From Ornithinicoccus hortensis (GTDB taxonomy: Bacteria; Actinomycetota; Actinomycetes; Actinomycetales; Dermatophilaceae), in assembly GCF_006716185.1 (NCBI RefSeq), contig NZ_VFOP01000001.1:1-64000 (forward strand): a DNA stretch of 64,000 nucleotides, in the 5' to 3' direction. Position 1 is the first letter of the stretch. Each line of letters begins with the position of its first letter. Positions 9,133 through 17,206 of this stretch are shown here, piece after piece. The notes below the pieces were generated by a model. That model was not told the origin of the DNA and ran no database searches. It was given only the letters and a program-made list of their open reading frames with translations. The translations under genes were made by a program, and so were the position numbers.

Positions 9133-10010
9133 GGCTCTTCGCAGTTGAGGGTGTAACGGTCGTCCGCGCGTCGCTCGCTGGATGAGGGTCGAGGTCTTCC
9201 GATGATGGGAGTTCTCACACCGCCCATCCGAAAGACCTCGACGTGCCTGACGCTACTACCTTCGCCTGCCCCGACCTGACCACCTTCACCCGCCTGGACG
9301 ACCTCGGGCTGGAGGCGACCGGCCAGCTGCTCAAGCCCGACCGCGCCGTCTTGAAGTGTCGGGTCGTGGACCCCGACGACTGGTGCCGCCGGTGCGGCTG
9401 CCAGGGCGTGGCCAGGGACACCGTCGTCCGTCGGCTCGCGCACGAGCCGTTCGGGTGGCGTCCCACCACCCTGCTGGTCACGGTGCGCCGGTACCGGTGC
9501 TCCGAGTGCGGCCACGTGTGGCGCCAGGACACCACCGCCGCGGCCGAGCCACGGGCCAAGATCTCCCGGGGCGGGCTGGCCTGGGCCCTGGTCGGCATCG
9601 TGGTCCAGCACCTGTCCATGGCTCGCGTCGCCGAGGGGCTGGGCGTGGCGTGGCACACCGCCAACGATGCTGTCCTGGCCGAAGGACACCGGCTGCTGAT
9701 CGACGATCCGGCCCGTCTGGACGGGGTCGAGGTCCTCGGGGTCGATGAGCATTGTTGGCGTCACACCCGTCGCGGGGACAAGTTCATCACGGTGATCATC
9801 GACCTGACCCCGGTCCGTGACGGGACTGGGCCGGCGCGGCTGCTGGACATGGTCGAGGGCCGCTCGAAGAAAGCGTTCAAGACCTGGCTGGACGAGCGGG
9901 AACAGACCTGGCGCGACGGGGTGCAGGTGGTGGCCATGGATGGTTTCAGTGGCTTCAAGACCGCCACCACCGAAGAGCTGCCCGAGGCGGTCAGCGTGAT
10001 GGATCCGTTT
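9133..10010 (+). mobile_element. Truncated ISL3-family element, 5' half (left copy)
   Basis: Starts with the GGCTCTTCGCA terminal sequence shared by the intact copies and runs to GGATCCGTTT at 10010, where the RIT element begins. Compared with the other copies it carries scattered substitutions, some changing the protein (LDD for LDE, LLK for LLE, HEP for HAP). The 3' half of this copy is not in the window. The 8 bases before it (ACTTTCGG) do not match those after the right half copy (GGAAAACC), so no target duplication brackets the pair. Confidence 0.88.
9243..10010 (+). pseudogene. ISL3-family transposase, N-terminal 256 residues only
   Basis: GTG-initiated transposase identical in layout to the 434-residue intact copies: an N-terminal zinc-binding region with WCRRCGCQG and YRCSECGHVW, then the start of the DDE catalytic domain (VLGVDEH, VVAMDGFSGF). 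It is interrupted after SVMDPF by the RIT terminal repeat. The frame continues 27 codons into that repeat and stops at 10091, giving a 282-residue fusion that lacks the last catalytic acidic residue region. It should be inactive as a transposase. Confidence 0.9.
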
Positions 10011-10091
10011 TATGCCGATGTCCCGGTTATGCCGATGTCGTGGGTGTCGGTGCTGGTGGGGGACGTGCGGCGGATGGTGAGGTCGGCATAA
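10011..10091 (+). repeat. RIT left terminal inverted repeat
   Basis: The 81-bp repeat matches 13291-13371 in inverted orientation with one difference. It has internal structure: TATGCCGATGTC at 10011-10022 and again at 10028-10039 (17-bp period), and the inverted form TCGGCATA at 10083-10090. These repeated and opposed half-sites are what one expects for tyrosine recombinase binding. Confidence 0.9.
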
Positions 10092-10148
10092 CCGGACGGC
10101 GTGGGCGGACGCTGTTGCCTTCGGATTTCTCACGAAGGGAGCACGACC

Positions 10149-11372
10149 ATGCACAGCATCGCGAATCCGAGAGGTGTCCGGTTCACGGGCCCGCTGACGC
10201 CGGTAGCGGCCGGTCTGCGGGAGGAGCTGGCCGCACGGGGTTATGCCTCGTCGTCGGCGACCATCCAGCTGCAGCTGGCAGCGCACCTGTCTCGCTGGCT
10301 GGAAGAGCACGGAATGGATATGGCTGATCTCAATGGGAGCGTCCTGGAACAGTTCCTCGCCGACCGTCGTGTCGATCACACCAACCTGTCCTCGTTGCAG
10401 GCGCTGGCGCCGACGCTGGAGTATCTGCGCAGGACCGGGCAGGCGCCTCCTCCGGAGCCGCCGGTACCGGTAGGCCCGGTCGAGGAGGCACTGGCCAGGT
10501 TCGAGGAGTACCTGCTGGTGCAGCGCTCGATCTCCGCCGCGGTGGCACAGGCCTACCTGCGATGGGTGCGTCCGTTCGTGGCGCAGCTGCCCGTGGTCCA
10601 GGATGAGTTGGCCCTCGTGAGGCTGGACGCCGCGCAGGTCAGCCGGTTCGTCACCGGCCACCTGCCAGGGCTGAGCCGCAAGAACGCCCAGATGACGGCG
10701 ACCTCGCTGCGCTCGTTCCTGCGGTTCGCCCACGTCGAGGGCCTAGTGGGGGTCGACCTGGCCCCGGCCGTGCCGCCCTTCGCGTTTCGTCGCCAGTCCG
10801 GGTTGCCCGAGCCGCTGACGGCGCAGCAGGTACATGCCCTGACCGACGCGTGCGACCCCTGCACGGCGGTGGGCCGGCGCGACCTGGCCGTCATCACCTG
10901 CCTGGTACGGCTCGGGCTGCGCTGCGGGGAGGTCGCCGACATGGTCCTGGAGGACCTGGACTGGACCGGCGGGACCATCACGGTGCACGGCAAGGGAGGC
11001 CGGATCGACGTGATGCCGCTGCCTGTCGACGTCGGCCAGGTGCTCGTGGCCTACCTGCGGCAGGGCCGACCCTCCACGACCGAGCGAGTCGTGTTCCTCA
11101 CCGCCGTGGCACCCATCAGGGCGCTGTCCCGCTCCGGTCTGAGCTGCATCGTCGCCCGGGCCGCGCGACGCGCCGGGCTGGGGACGATCCATGCCCACCG
11201 GCTGCGGCACACCGCGGCCTCGGCCACCCTCAACGCCGGGGCCACCCTGGAGCAGGTCTCCCACCTGCTGCGTCATGTCAGCCCGGCGACGACCGCGGTG
11301 TACGCCAAGACCGACCTTGCCCGGCTGTCCACCCTGACCCGGCCCTGGCCGACCTCCGGGAGCCGGTCATGA
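10149..11372 (+). CDS. RIT tyrosine recombinase, first of trio
   Basis: The 407-residue protein starts at ATG 10149, with GAAGGGAG about seven bases upstream. An N-terminal SAM-like core-binding region is followed by the catalytic domain. The tyrosine recombinase residues are visible: Arg258 (LRCGEV), Lys282 (HGKGG), His350/Arg353 (HRLRH), His376 and nucleophile Tyr385 (VYAK). It is the largest of the three. Strand cleavage and rejoining at the terminal repeats is the expected role. The stop overlaps the next start. Confidence 0.93.
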   Translation: MHSIANPRGVRFTGPLTPVAAGLREELAARGYASSSATIQLQLAAHLSRWLEEHGMDMADLNGSVLEQFLADRRVDHTNLSSLQALAPTLEYLRRTGQAPPPEPPVPVGPVEEALARFEEYLLVQRSISAAVAQAYLRWVRPFVAQLPVVQDELALVRLDAAQVSRFVTGHLPGLSRKNAQMTATSLRSFLRFAHVEGLVGVDLAPAVPPFAFRRQSGLPEPLTAQQVHALTDACDPCTAVGRRDLAVITCLVRLGLRCGEVADMVLEDLDWTGGTITVHGKGGRIDVMPLPVDVGQVLVAYLRQGRPSTTERVVFLTAVAPIRALSRSGLSCIVARAARRAGLGTIHAHRLRHTAASATLNAGATLEQVSHLLRHVSPATTAVYAKTDLARLSTLTRPWPTSGSRS

Positions 11373-12298
11373 ACGCCGGGCTGCCCGGGCTGCTCGAGGA
11401 CTACCTGCGGGTGCGGCGGGCGCTGGGGTACAAGCTGGAGGGCACCGAGGCCCTCCTCACCCAGTTCCTGGGCTACCTGGACCAGCAGGGCGCCGAGACG
11501 ATCACCATCGAGCACGCCCTGGCGTTCGCGACCGCGCCGGTCGGAGTCTCGCCACGGTGGCACGCGCTACGGCTCTCGGCGATCCGCTGCTTCGCACGGT
11601 GGGCGTGGGCCAGCGACCCCCGGGTGCAGGTCCCGCCGGCCCGGCTGCTGCCGGCCCGACCCACCCGAAGCGCGCCCTACATCTACAGCGAGACCGAGGT
11701 CCTGGCCATGCTGGCCGCCGCCGACCATCTGCGCCCGACGATCCGCGCGACCACGTTCCACACGCTGATCGCGTTGATGGCCGCCACCGGCCTGCGCACC
11801 GGGGAAGCCATCGGGCTGGACGTGGACAACCTGGACGTTGCCGCCGCGACGCTGCGGGTGCGGGGCAAGTACGGCAAGACCCGGCTGCTTCCGTTGCACC
11901 CCAGCGTGCTGGCCGGCCTCACCGGATACCTGCAGCAGCGCGCCCGCCTGCTGCCCGCCGAGGACTGCCCGGCCCTGCTCATCTCCAGCACGGGACGACG
12001 CCTGGCCCGCTCGACGCTCTACCCCACGTTCAGCACGATCCTCACCGAGGCGGGGATCGAGCCGGTCAGCACGACCTGCCGGCCCCGACTGTTCGACCTG
12101 CGTCATACCTTCGCGGTCAGCACGATGCTGGACGCCTACCGGTCCGGGGCCGACCCCGCCGCCGTCCTGCCGGTCCTGTCGGCCTGGATGGGGCACACCG
12201 AGCCCAGCGACACCTACTGGTACCTCACCGGCACCAGCGAGCTGCTCGCAGCAGCGGCCGACCGGCTTGCCTCGTCCCGGGCAAAGGTGCCGCGATGA
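11369..12298 (+). CDS. RIT tyrosine recombinase, second of trio
   Basis: The 309-residue protein is coupled to the first by ATGA. Catalytic residues: Arg143 (GLRTGEA), Lys167/Lys170 (GKYGKTR), Arg245 (FDLRH), His276 (MGH) and Tyr285. The first His of the usual HxxR box is replaced by Phe242. This can be tolerated in some tyrosine recombinases, but it makes this subunit the least canonical. Within RIT elements each position in the trio forms its own subfamily, so it probably has a distinct site preference or accessory role. Confidence 0.92.
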   Translation: MNAGLPGLLEDYLRVRRALGYKLEGTEALLTQFLGYLDQQGAETITIEHALAFATAPVGVSPRWHALRLSAIRCFARWAWASDPRVQVPPARLLPARPTRSAPYIYSETEVLAMLAAADHLRPTIRATTFHTLIALMAATGLRTGEAIGLDVDNLDVAAATLRVRGKYGKTRLLPLHPSVLAGLTGYLQQRARLLPAEDCPALLISSTGRRLARSTLYPTFSTILTEAGIEPVSTTCRPRLFDLRHTFAVSTMLDAYRSGADPAAVLPVLSAWMGHTEPSDTYWYLTGTSELLAAAADRLASSRAKVPR

Positions 12299-13290
12299 CG
12301 CTGCTGGCACCCACCCTGGAGGCGTTCTTCACCACCCGGCTGACAGGTCAGCTCGGCGCGAGCACGCACACCATCGCCGCCTACCGCGACACCTGGCGAC
12401 TTCTGCTGCGCTTCGCTGCCGAGGACACCGGCACACCGCCGCACGCCCTCGACCTGGCCCAGCTCGACGCCGACCTGATCACCCGGTTCCTGAACCACCT
12501 TGAGGGCGAGCGGGGCAACAGCACCACCACCCGCAACGCGCGCTTGGCCGCGGTGCACTCCGTGTTCGCCTACGCCGCCGTCGAGCACCCCGAGCACGCC
12601 GGTTCGATCAACCGGGTGCTGGCCATCCCCGCCAAGCGACGTCAGCGCCGCACCGACATCACCTACCTGACCGAGCCGGAGGTCACCGCGTTGCTGGGCG
12701 CCCCTGACCAGGACACCAAGGCCGGCCGGCGCGACCACGCGCTGATCCAGGTCGGCATCACCACCGGCCTGCGGGTCAGCGAGCTGACCGGCCTGCGGTG
12801 GCGCGACGTCCACCTCGGTACCGGCGCCCACGTCCTGGCCCACGGCAAGGGCCGCAAGGACCGCAGCACCCCGCTGGACCAGGACACCGTCAAGGTTCTG
12901 CAGGCATTGGCCGAGGCCACCGGCTGCGACGCTGACGCATTCGTCCTGACCACCCGCACCGGGACCAGGATGAGCCGCGACGCTGTCGCGGCACGTCTCA
13001 CGCTGCACGCCCAGACCGCAGCGACGGCCTGCCCGTCCCTGACCAACAAGACAATCACCCCGCACGTGCTTCGCCACACCGCGGCCATGCGACTGCTCGC
13101 CTCCGGCATCGACAGCACCGTCATCGCCCTGTGGCTGGGCCACGAAAGTATCGACACCACCCAGGTGTACCTGCACGCCGACCTGGCCACGAAAGAGGAC
13201 GCCCTGGCCAGAACCGCACCGACCGGCACCCCCACCGGCCGCTACCACCCGCCAGAGGACGCACTCCTCACGTTCCTGCAGAACCTGTGA
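12295..13290 (+). CDS. RIT tyrosine recombinase, third of trio
   Basis: The 331-residue protein is coupled to the second by ATGA (12295-12298). It has a classical phage-integrase/XerC-like layout: core-binding domain (residues 5-105), then Arg160 (TGLRVSEL), Lys185 (GKGRKDR), His257/Arg260 (HVLRH), His283 (LGH) and Tyr292 (VYLH). All catalytic residues are present. Its TGA is followed directly by the right terminal repeat, with no intergenic space. Confidence 0.93.
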   Translation: MTLLAPTLEAFFTTRLTGQLGASTHTIAAYRDTWRLLLRFAAEDTGTPPHALDLAQLDADLITRFLNHLEGERGNSTTTRNARLAAVHSVFAYAAVEHPEHAGSINRVLAIPAKRRQRRTDITYLTEPEVTALLGAPDQDTKAGRRDHALIQVGITTGLRVSELTGLRWRDVHLGTGAHVLAHGKGRKDRSTPLDQDTVKVLQALAEATGCDADAFVLTTRTGTRMSRDAVAARLTLHAQTAATACPSLTNKTITPHVLRHTAAMRLLASGIDSTVIALWLGHESIDTTQVYLHADLATKEDALARTAPTGTPTGRYHPPEDALLTFLQNL

Positions 13291-13371
13291 TTATGCCGAC
13301 CTCACCACCCGCCGCACGTCCCCCACCAGCACCGACACCCACGACATCGGCATAACCGGGACATCGGCATA
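13291..13371 (-). repeat. RIT right terminal inverted repeat
   Basis: Inverted partner of 10011-10091; the single difference is GTGGTGA against ATGGTGA near the inner end. It begins TTATGCCGACC directly after the third recombinase stop. Together with the IS halves outside, the perfect-to-near-perfect inverted repeat grows to 959 bp per arm (9133-10091 and 13291-14249). Confidence 0.9.
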
Positions 13372-14139
13372 AAACGGATCCATCACGCTGACCGCCTCGG
13401 GCAGCTCTTCGGTGGTGGCGGTCTTGAAGCCACTGAAACCATCCATGGCCACCACCTGCACCCCGTCGCGCCAGGTCTGTTCCCGCTCGTCCAGCCAGGT
13501 CTTGAACGCTTTCTTCGAGCGGCCCTCGACCATGTCCAGCAGCCGCGCCGGCCCAGTCCCGTCACGGACCGGGGTCAGGTCGATGATCACCGTGATGAAC
13601 TTGTCCCCGCGACGGGTGTGACGCCAACAATGCTCATCGACCCCGAGGACCTCGACCCCGTCCAGACGGGCCGGATCGTCGATCAGCAGCCGGTGTCCTT
13701 CGGCCAGGACAGCATCGTTGGCGGTGTGCCACGCCACGCCCAGCCCCTCGGCGACGCGAGCCATGGACAGGTGCTGGACCACGATGCCGACCAGGGCCCA
13801 GGCCAGCCCGCCCCGGGAGATCTTCGCCCGTGGCTCGGCCGCGGCGGTGGTGTCCTGACGCCACACGTGACCGCACTCGGAGCACCGGTACCGGCGCACC
13901 GTGACCAGCAGGGTGGTGGGACGCCACCCGAACGGCGCGTGCGCGAGCCGACGGACGACGGTGTCCCTGGCCACGCCCTGGCAGCCGCACCGGCGGCACC
14001 AGTCGTCGGGGTCCACGACCCGACACTTCAAGACGGCGCGGTCGGGCTCGAGCAGCTGGCCGGTCGCCTCCAGGCCGAGCTCGTCCAGGCGGGTGAAGGT
14101 GGTCAGGTCGGGGCAGGCGAAGGTAGTAGCGTCAGGCAC
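13372..14139 (-). pseudogene. ISL3-family transposase, N-terminal 256 residues only (right copy)
   Basis: Starts at GTG 14139 and runs to SVMDPF, then enters the RIT repeat and stops at 13291. The translated part equals the first 256 residues of the intact 434-residue transposase, including LDELG, LLEPD and HAPFGW, which differ in the left copy. The C-terminal catalytic part is missing. Confidence 0.9.
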
Positions 14140-14249
14140 GTCGAGGTCTTTCGGATGGGCGGTGTGAGAACTCCCATCATCGGAAGACCTCGACCCTCAT
14201 CCAGCGAGCGACGCGCGGACGACCGTTACACCCTCAACTGCGAAGAGCC
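13372..14249 (-). mobile_element. Truncated ISL3-family element, 5' half (right copy, inverted)
   Basis: The same 5' half as the left copy, in opposite orientation, broken at exactly the same base (AAACGGATC next to the RIT end) and ending at 14249 with CGAAGAGCC. Its sequence matches the intact copies rather than the slightly diverged left half. It is separated from the next intact IS by 33 bp (14250-14282). Confidence 0.88.
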
Positions 14250-14274
14250 GGAAAACCCTGCGCTCTGAAGAGCC

Positions 14275-14282
14275 GCTTTACA
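14275..14282. repeat. 8-bp target-site duplication, left
   Basis: GCTTTACA directly before the IS end at 14283 is repeated at 15710-15717 after the other end. Eight bases is the usual duplication length of ISL3-family elements. It is preceded by CTCTGAAGAGCC, which itself resembles an ISL3 end. Confidence 0.9.
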
Positions 14283-15709
14283 GGCTCTTCGCATTCAAGG
14301 GTGTAGTTGGGGTCTGAATCCGCCGGCCTCGAGGAGTGCGCGTGCGATGTAGTTGGTGAGGTTGCGGAACCCGAGGGCGGAGCCCCTCAGGTGCTCGAGG
14401 CGGCCATTGATCGCTTCTGTAGGCCCATTCGATGTGCGGGGACGGTCGAAGTAGGCCAGGACGTCCTCGGCGCGGCGGGTCAGGGTGCGTCCGAGCCTGC
14501 GCAGCTCGCTCAGACCGGCCGGGACGCCCTGGCGGACGGCATCGATCACCGACTGCATCTGCTCGCGGCCCTGGCTGCGGTCGGGTTCGCGGTAGGCGGC
14601 GACCATTCGCTGGTAGATGCCCCAGGTCGCCTCGACCGCGACGTGCTGCTCGACCGCGAAGAGCGCCTCAAGGCGGGCTTGCTGCTTGTCGGTGAGCAGG
14701 TCAGCGCCGGTGTGCAGGGTCCGCCGGGCCGAGTACAGCGGGTCGCCCTTGCGGCCTCGGTGCCCGCAGGTCTCCTGCTGGACTCGGCGACGACAGTCGT
14801 CCATCGCCTCCCCGGCCAGCTGGACTACGTGAAACGGATCCATCACGCTGACCGCCTCGGGCAGCTCTTCGGTGGTGGCGGTCTTGAAGCCACTGAAACC
14901 ATCCATGGCCACCACCTGCACCCCGTCGCGCCAGGTCTGTTCCCGCTCGTCCAGCCAGGTCTTGAACGCTTTCTTCGAGCGGCCCTCGACCATGTCCAGC
15001 AGCCGCGCCGGCCCAGTCCCGTCACGGACCGGGGTCAGGTCGATGATCACCGTGATGAACTTGTCCCCGCGACGGGTGTGACGCCAACAATGCTCATCGA
15101 CCCCGAGGACCTCGACCCCGTCCAGACGGGCCGGATCGTCGATCAGCAGCCGGTGTCCTTCGGCCAGGACAGCATCGTTGGCGGTGTGCCACGCCACGCC
15201 CAGCCCCTCGGCGACGCGAGCCATGGACAGGTGCTGGACCACGATGCCGACCAGGGCCCAGGCCAGCCCGCCCCGGGAGATCTTCGCCCGTGGCTCGGCC
15301 GCGGCGGTGGTGTCCTGACGCCACACGTGACCGCACTCGGAGCACCGGTACCGGCGCACCGTGACCAGCAGGGTGGTGGGACGCCACCCGAACGGCGCGT
15401 GCGCGAGCCGACGGACGACGGTGTCCCTGGCCACGCCCTGGCAGCCGCACCGGCGGCACCAGTCGTCGGGGTCCACGACCCGACACTTCAAGACGGCGCG
15501 GTCGGGCTCGAGCAGCTGGCCGGTCGCCTCCAGGCCGAGCTCGTCCAGGCGGGTGAAGGTGGTCAGGTCGGGGCAGGCGAAGGTAGTAGCGTCAGGCACG
15601 TCGAGGTCTTTCGGATGGGCGGTGTGAGAACTCCCATCATCGGAAGACCTCGACCCTCATCCAGCGAGCGACGCGCGGACGACCGTTACACCCTCAACTG
15701 CGAAGAGCC
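14283..15709 (-). mobile_element. Intact ISL3-family insertion sequence, copy with target duplication
   Basis: A 1427-bp element with imperfect ~23-bp terminal inverted repeats (GGCTCTTCGCATTCAAGGG at the 3' end of the transposase, GGCTCTTCGCAGTTGAGGG at its 5' end), one transposase gene and GCTTTACA duplicated on both sides. It is an independent, relatively recent insertion, because the duplication is still perfect. Confidence 0.95.
14295..15599 (-). CDS. ISL3-family transposase
   Basis: The 434-residue protein has a GTG start at 15599. The N-terminal zinc-binding region contains two CxxC pairs (WCRRCGCQ and YRCSECGH). The DDE catalytic domain follows, with VLGVDEHCWR (first Asp), MDGFSGF and MDPFHVVQ, and the family's C-terminal SNGPTEAINGRLEHLRG, which carries the conserved Glu. 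The product cuts and rejoins the element ends. The gene fills nearly the whole IS and is intact, with no premature stop. Confidence 0.95.
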   Translation of the reverse strand: MPDATTFACPDLTTFTRLDELGLEATGQLLEPDRAVLKCRVVDPDDWCRRCGCQGVARDTVVRRLAHAPFGWRPTTLLVTVRRYRCSECGHVWRQDTTAAAEPRAKISRGGLAWALVGIVVQHLSMARVAEGLGVAWHTANDAVLAEGHRLLIDDPARLDGVEVLGVDEHCWRHTRRGDKFITVIIDLTPVRDGTGPARLLDMVEGRSKKAFKTWLDEREQTWRDGVQVVAMDGFSGFKTATTEELPEAVSVMDPFHVVQLAGEAMDDCRRRVQQETCGHRGRKGDPLYSARRTLHTGADLLTDKQQARLEALFAVEQHVAVEATWGIYQRMVAAYREPDRSQGREQMQSVIDAVRQGVPAGLSELRRLGRTLTRRAEDVLAYFDRPRTSNGPTEAINGRLEHLRGSALGFRNLTNYIARALLEAGGFRPQLHP

Positions 15710-15717
15710 GCTTTACA
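15710..15717. repeat. 8-bp target-site duplication, right
   Basis: GCTTTACA directly after the IS end at 15709, the same as 14275-14282. Confidence 0.9.
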
Positions 15718-15801
15718 CACAATAGCCAAGGCGCCGAGGCCTTCATCGATCCGGCCCGCCTCATGAACAGTCCCGGATAGATTCACAGCCCAACAAAGAG
15801 A

Positions 15802-17145
15802 CTACGAAAGCTTCGCGTCCGCCGACGACTGCAACCACTGCTCGAACACTGTCATTGCGCCCTTCGCTTCCACACTCCACGCGCCAGCCATCGGAATCTG
15901 GTCCGCCAAGGGGAAGCCGGAAGGCGCAATAAATGTCCCACCTAAGGCAAGGTCGGCCACACCATCCCACAAACGACACTGATACGCCGAAGCGGCCTTT
16001 CTAATCAACAGGAGGTGCGAAGCAAACTCTGAGCTCCGGTCCCACGCTTCGCCCAGTGCAGGAAGGAGTAGATTCCAGGCAACCGTCGGCAACGCGAGCG
16101 CGGACATACCAGCATTCTCTAACGCTCCCTGCAGCTTCACAAGCGAGTACCGCGAAGTTGGAACACCAACAACCGGAGAAGCTGACGGCAAAGCGAATAC
16201 AGCCGGGTGATACCGAGAAGAGATCGACACGCGCGACATCTCCATTAACGCAACCAGTGTTTTTGCCCGAACGCCGGGGAGCGCACGGACCAGACCACTT
16301 TGACTCGCGCCAACGATTGCTGCGTGGGAAATCTGATCCGCCTTATCGTACCCCGCCGGCAACGAAGCCATATGGGGCACCAAAAGGACATCACACCCAT
16401 GAGACAGCGCAAACTTGTCCAACAATGAAGAAACGCGCGCAACATGCTCTTCCTTCGACCAGGGCAGGCTGCCATTGCGACCAGGAAAAGACCCGATAAC
16501 AAACGGCCTACCGCTTGGGGCATACATCGCAGCCTCATCCCGATCTGCACCATCGGCGTTCAATAAGATGGCGTCATCGAAACTTCGGACAATCTTACGA
16601 CTATCCAAATCAAGACCCAATGCGAGGCCATGAGAAATCGACTCTCGACAGCCAACAACCTTAGCCATATGAAGCACGGACTGAACTAGCTCACCCACAC
16701 GACCCTCAATAGTAGGGCCAATAGTTTGACTAAGGACTACGAGGGGCTTGCCAAACTTCGTGGCCGCAAGCGCAAACGCGTATCGCTCAAAGACATGGCT
16801 TGGGAACTGAGAAGCCAAATTTCCACCGCCCGCAATGATAGCGATATCGCACTTCCGCAAAGCTTCAAGGAGAGGAGACTCGGAGACTTCGCCGCGGTCA
16901 AGATCGCGTTCGACCTTGCTCAGCAACTCCTCGTGCTCGGCCATCCTCCACTTCGAGCGAAAACCAAATCTTGCAACCGATGAAACTCCATACATCTCCC
17001 GAGCCACGGCGGGACTGCCAGCCACGAGAACAGGCTCCACATCCCGTCTCCGAAGCTCCGCAACAGCCGCCTCCGTCATCGCTTCATCGCCAAGATGATA
17101 AAGATATCGCCATCCCACATCCCCGAGCACAACAGCAGTAGCCAC
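15802..17145 (-). CDS. Polysaccharide pyruvyl transferase family protein
   Basis: The 447-residue protein is placed at GTG 17145, with AGAAAGG about eight bases upstream; a TTG further out (17187) is less likely. The N-terminus MATAVVLGDVGWRYLYHLGDEA has the G-D motif of the family, with IIAGGGNLASQF in the middle and SSRYHPAVFA near residue 330. Family members add pyruvate ketals to sugars or act as related phosphate/sugar transferases. Third codon positions are less GC-biased than in the left part of the window. A second family member lies 61 bases upstream on the same strand. Confidence 0.85.
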   Translation of the reverse strand: MATAVVLGDVGWRYLYHLGDEAMTEAAVAELRRRDVEPVLVAGSPAVAREMYGVSSVARFGFRSKWRMAEHEELLSKVERDLDRGEVSESPLLEALRKCDIAIIAGGGNLASQFPSHVFERYAFALAATKFGKPLVVLSQTIGPTIEGRVGELVQSVLHMAKVVGCRESISHGLALGLDLDSRKIVRSFDDAILLNADGADRDEAAMYAPSGRPFVIGSFPGRNGSLPWSKEEHVARVSSLLDKFALSHGCDVLLVPHMASLPAGYDKADQISHAAIVGASQSGLVRALPGVRAKTLVALMEMSRVSISSRYHPAVFALPSASPVVGVPTSRYSLVKLQGALENAGMSALALPTVAWNLLLPALGEAWDRSSEFASHLLLIRKAASAYQCRLWDGVADLALGGTFIAPSGFPLADQIPMAGAWSVEAKGAMTVFEQWLQSSADAKLS

Positions 17146-17206
17146 AATACGCCTTTCTACGAAGTCCGGTAACGGCAAGCCAATCAAAAACTTTAATGGA
17201 GACTAC

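Larger units (their letters stand above)
10011..13371 (+). mobile_element. Recombinase-in-trio (RIT) element
   Basis: A 3361-bp unit with three same-strand tyrosine recombinase genes, each overlapping the next by ATGA, bounded by 81-bp inverted terminal repeats with one mismatch. The third stop codon directly abuts the right repeat. This is the organisation known for RIT elements: three different recombinases in a fixed order with inverted ends. It has entered an ISL3 transposase gene exactly after GATCCGTTT. All three recombinases look full length, so the element may be mobile. Confidence 0.92.

Noticed and set aside
14307-15725. Long plus-strand frame antisense to the ISL3 transposase
   Set aside because: The translation mirrors the transposase codons in the opposite frame; the same artefact appears at the other intact copy (25390-27090).
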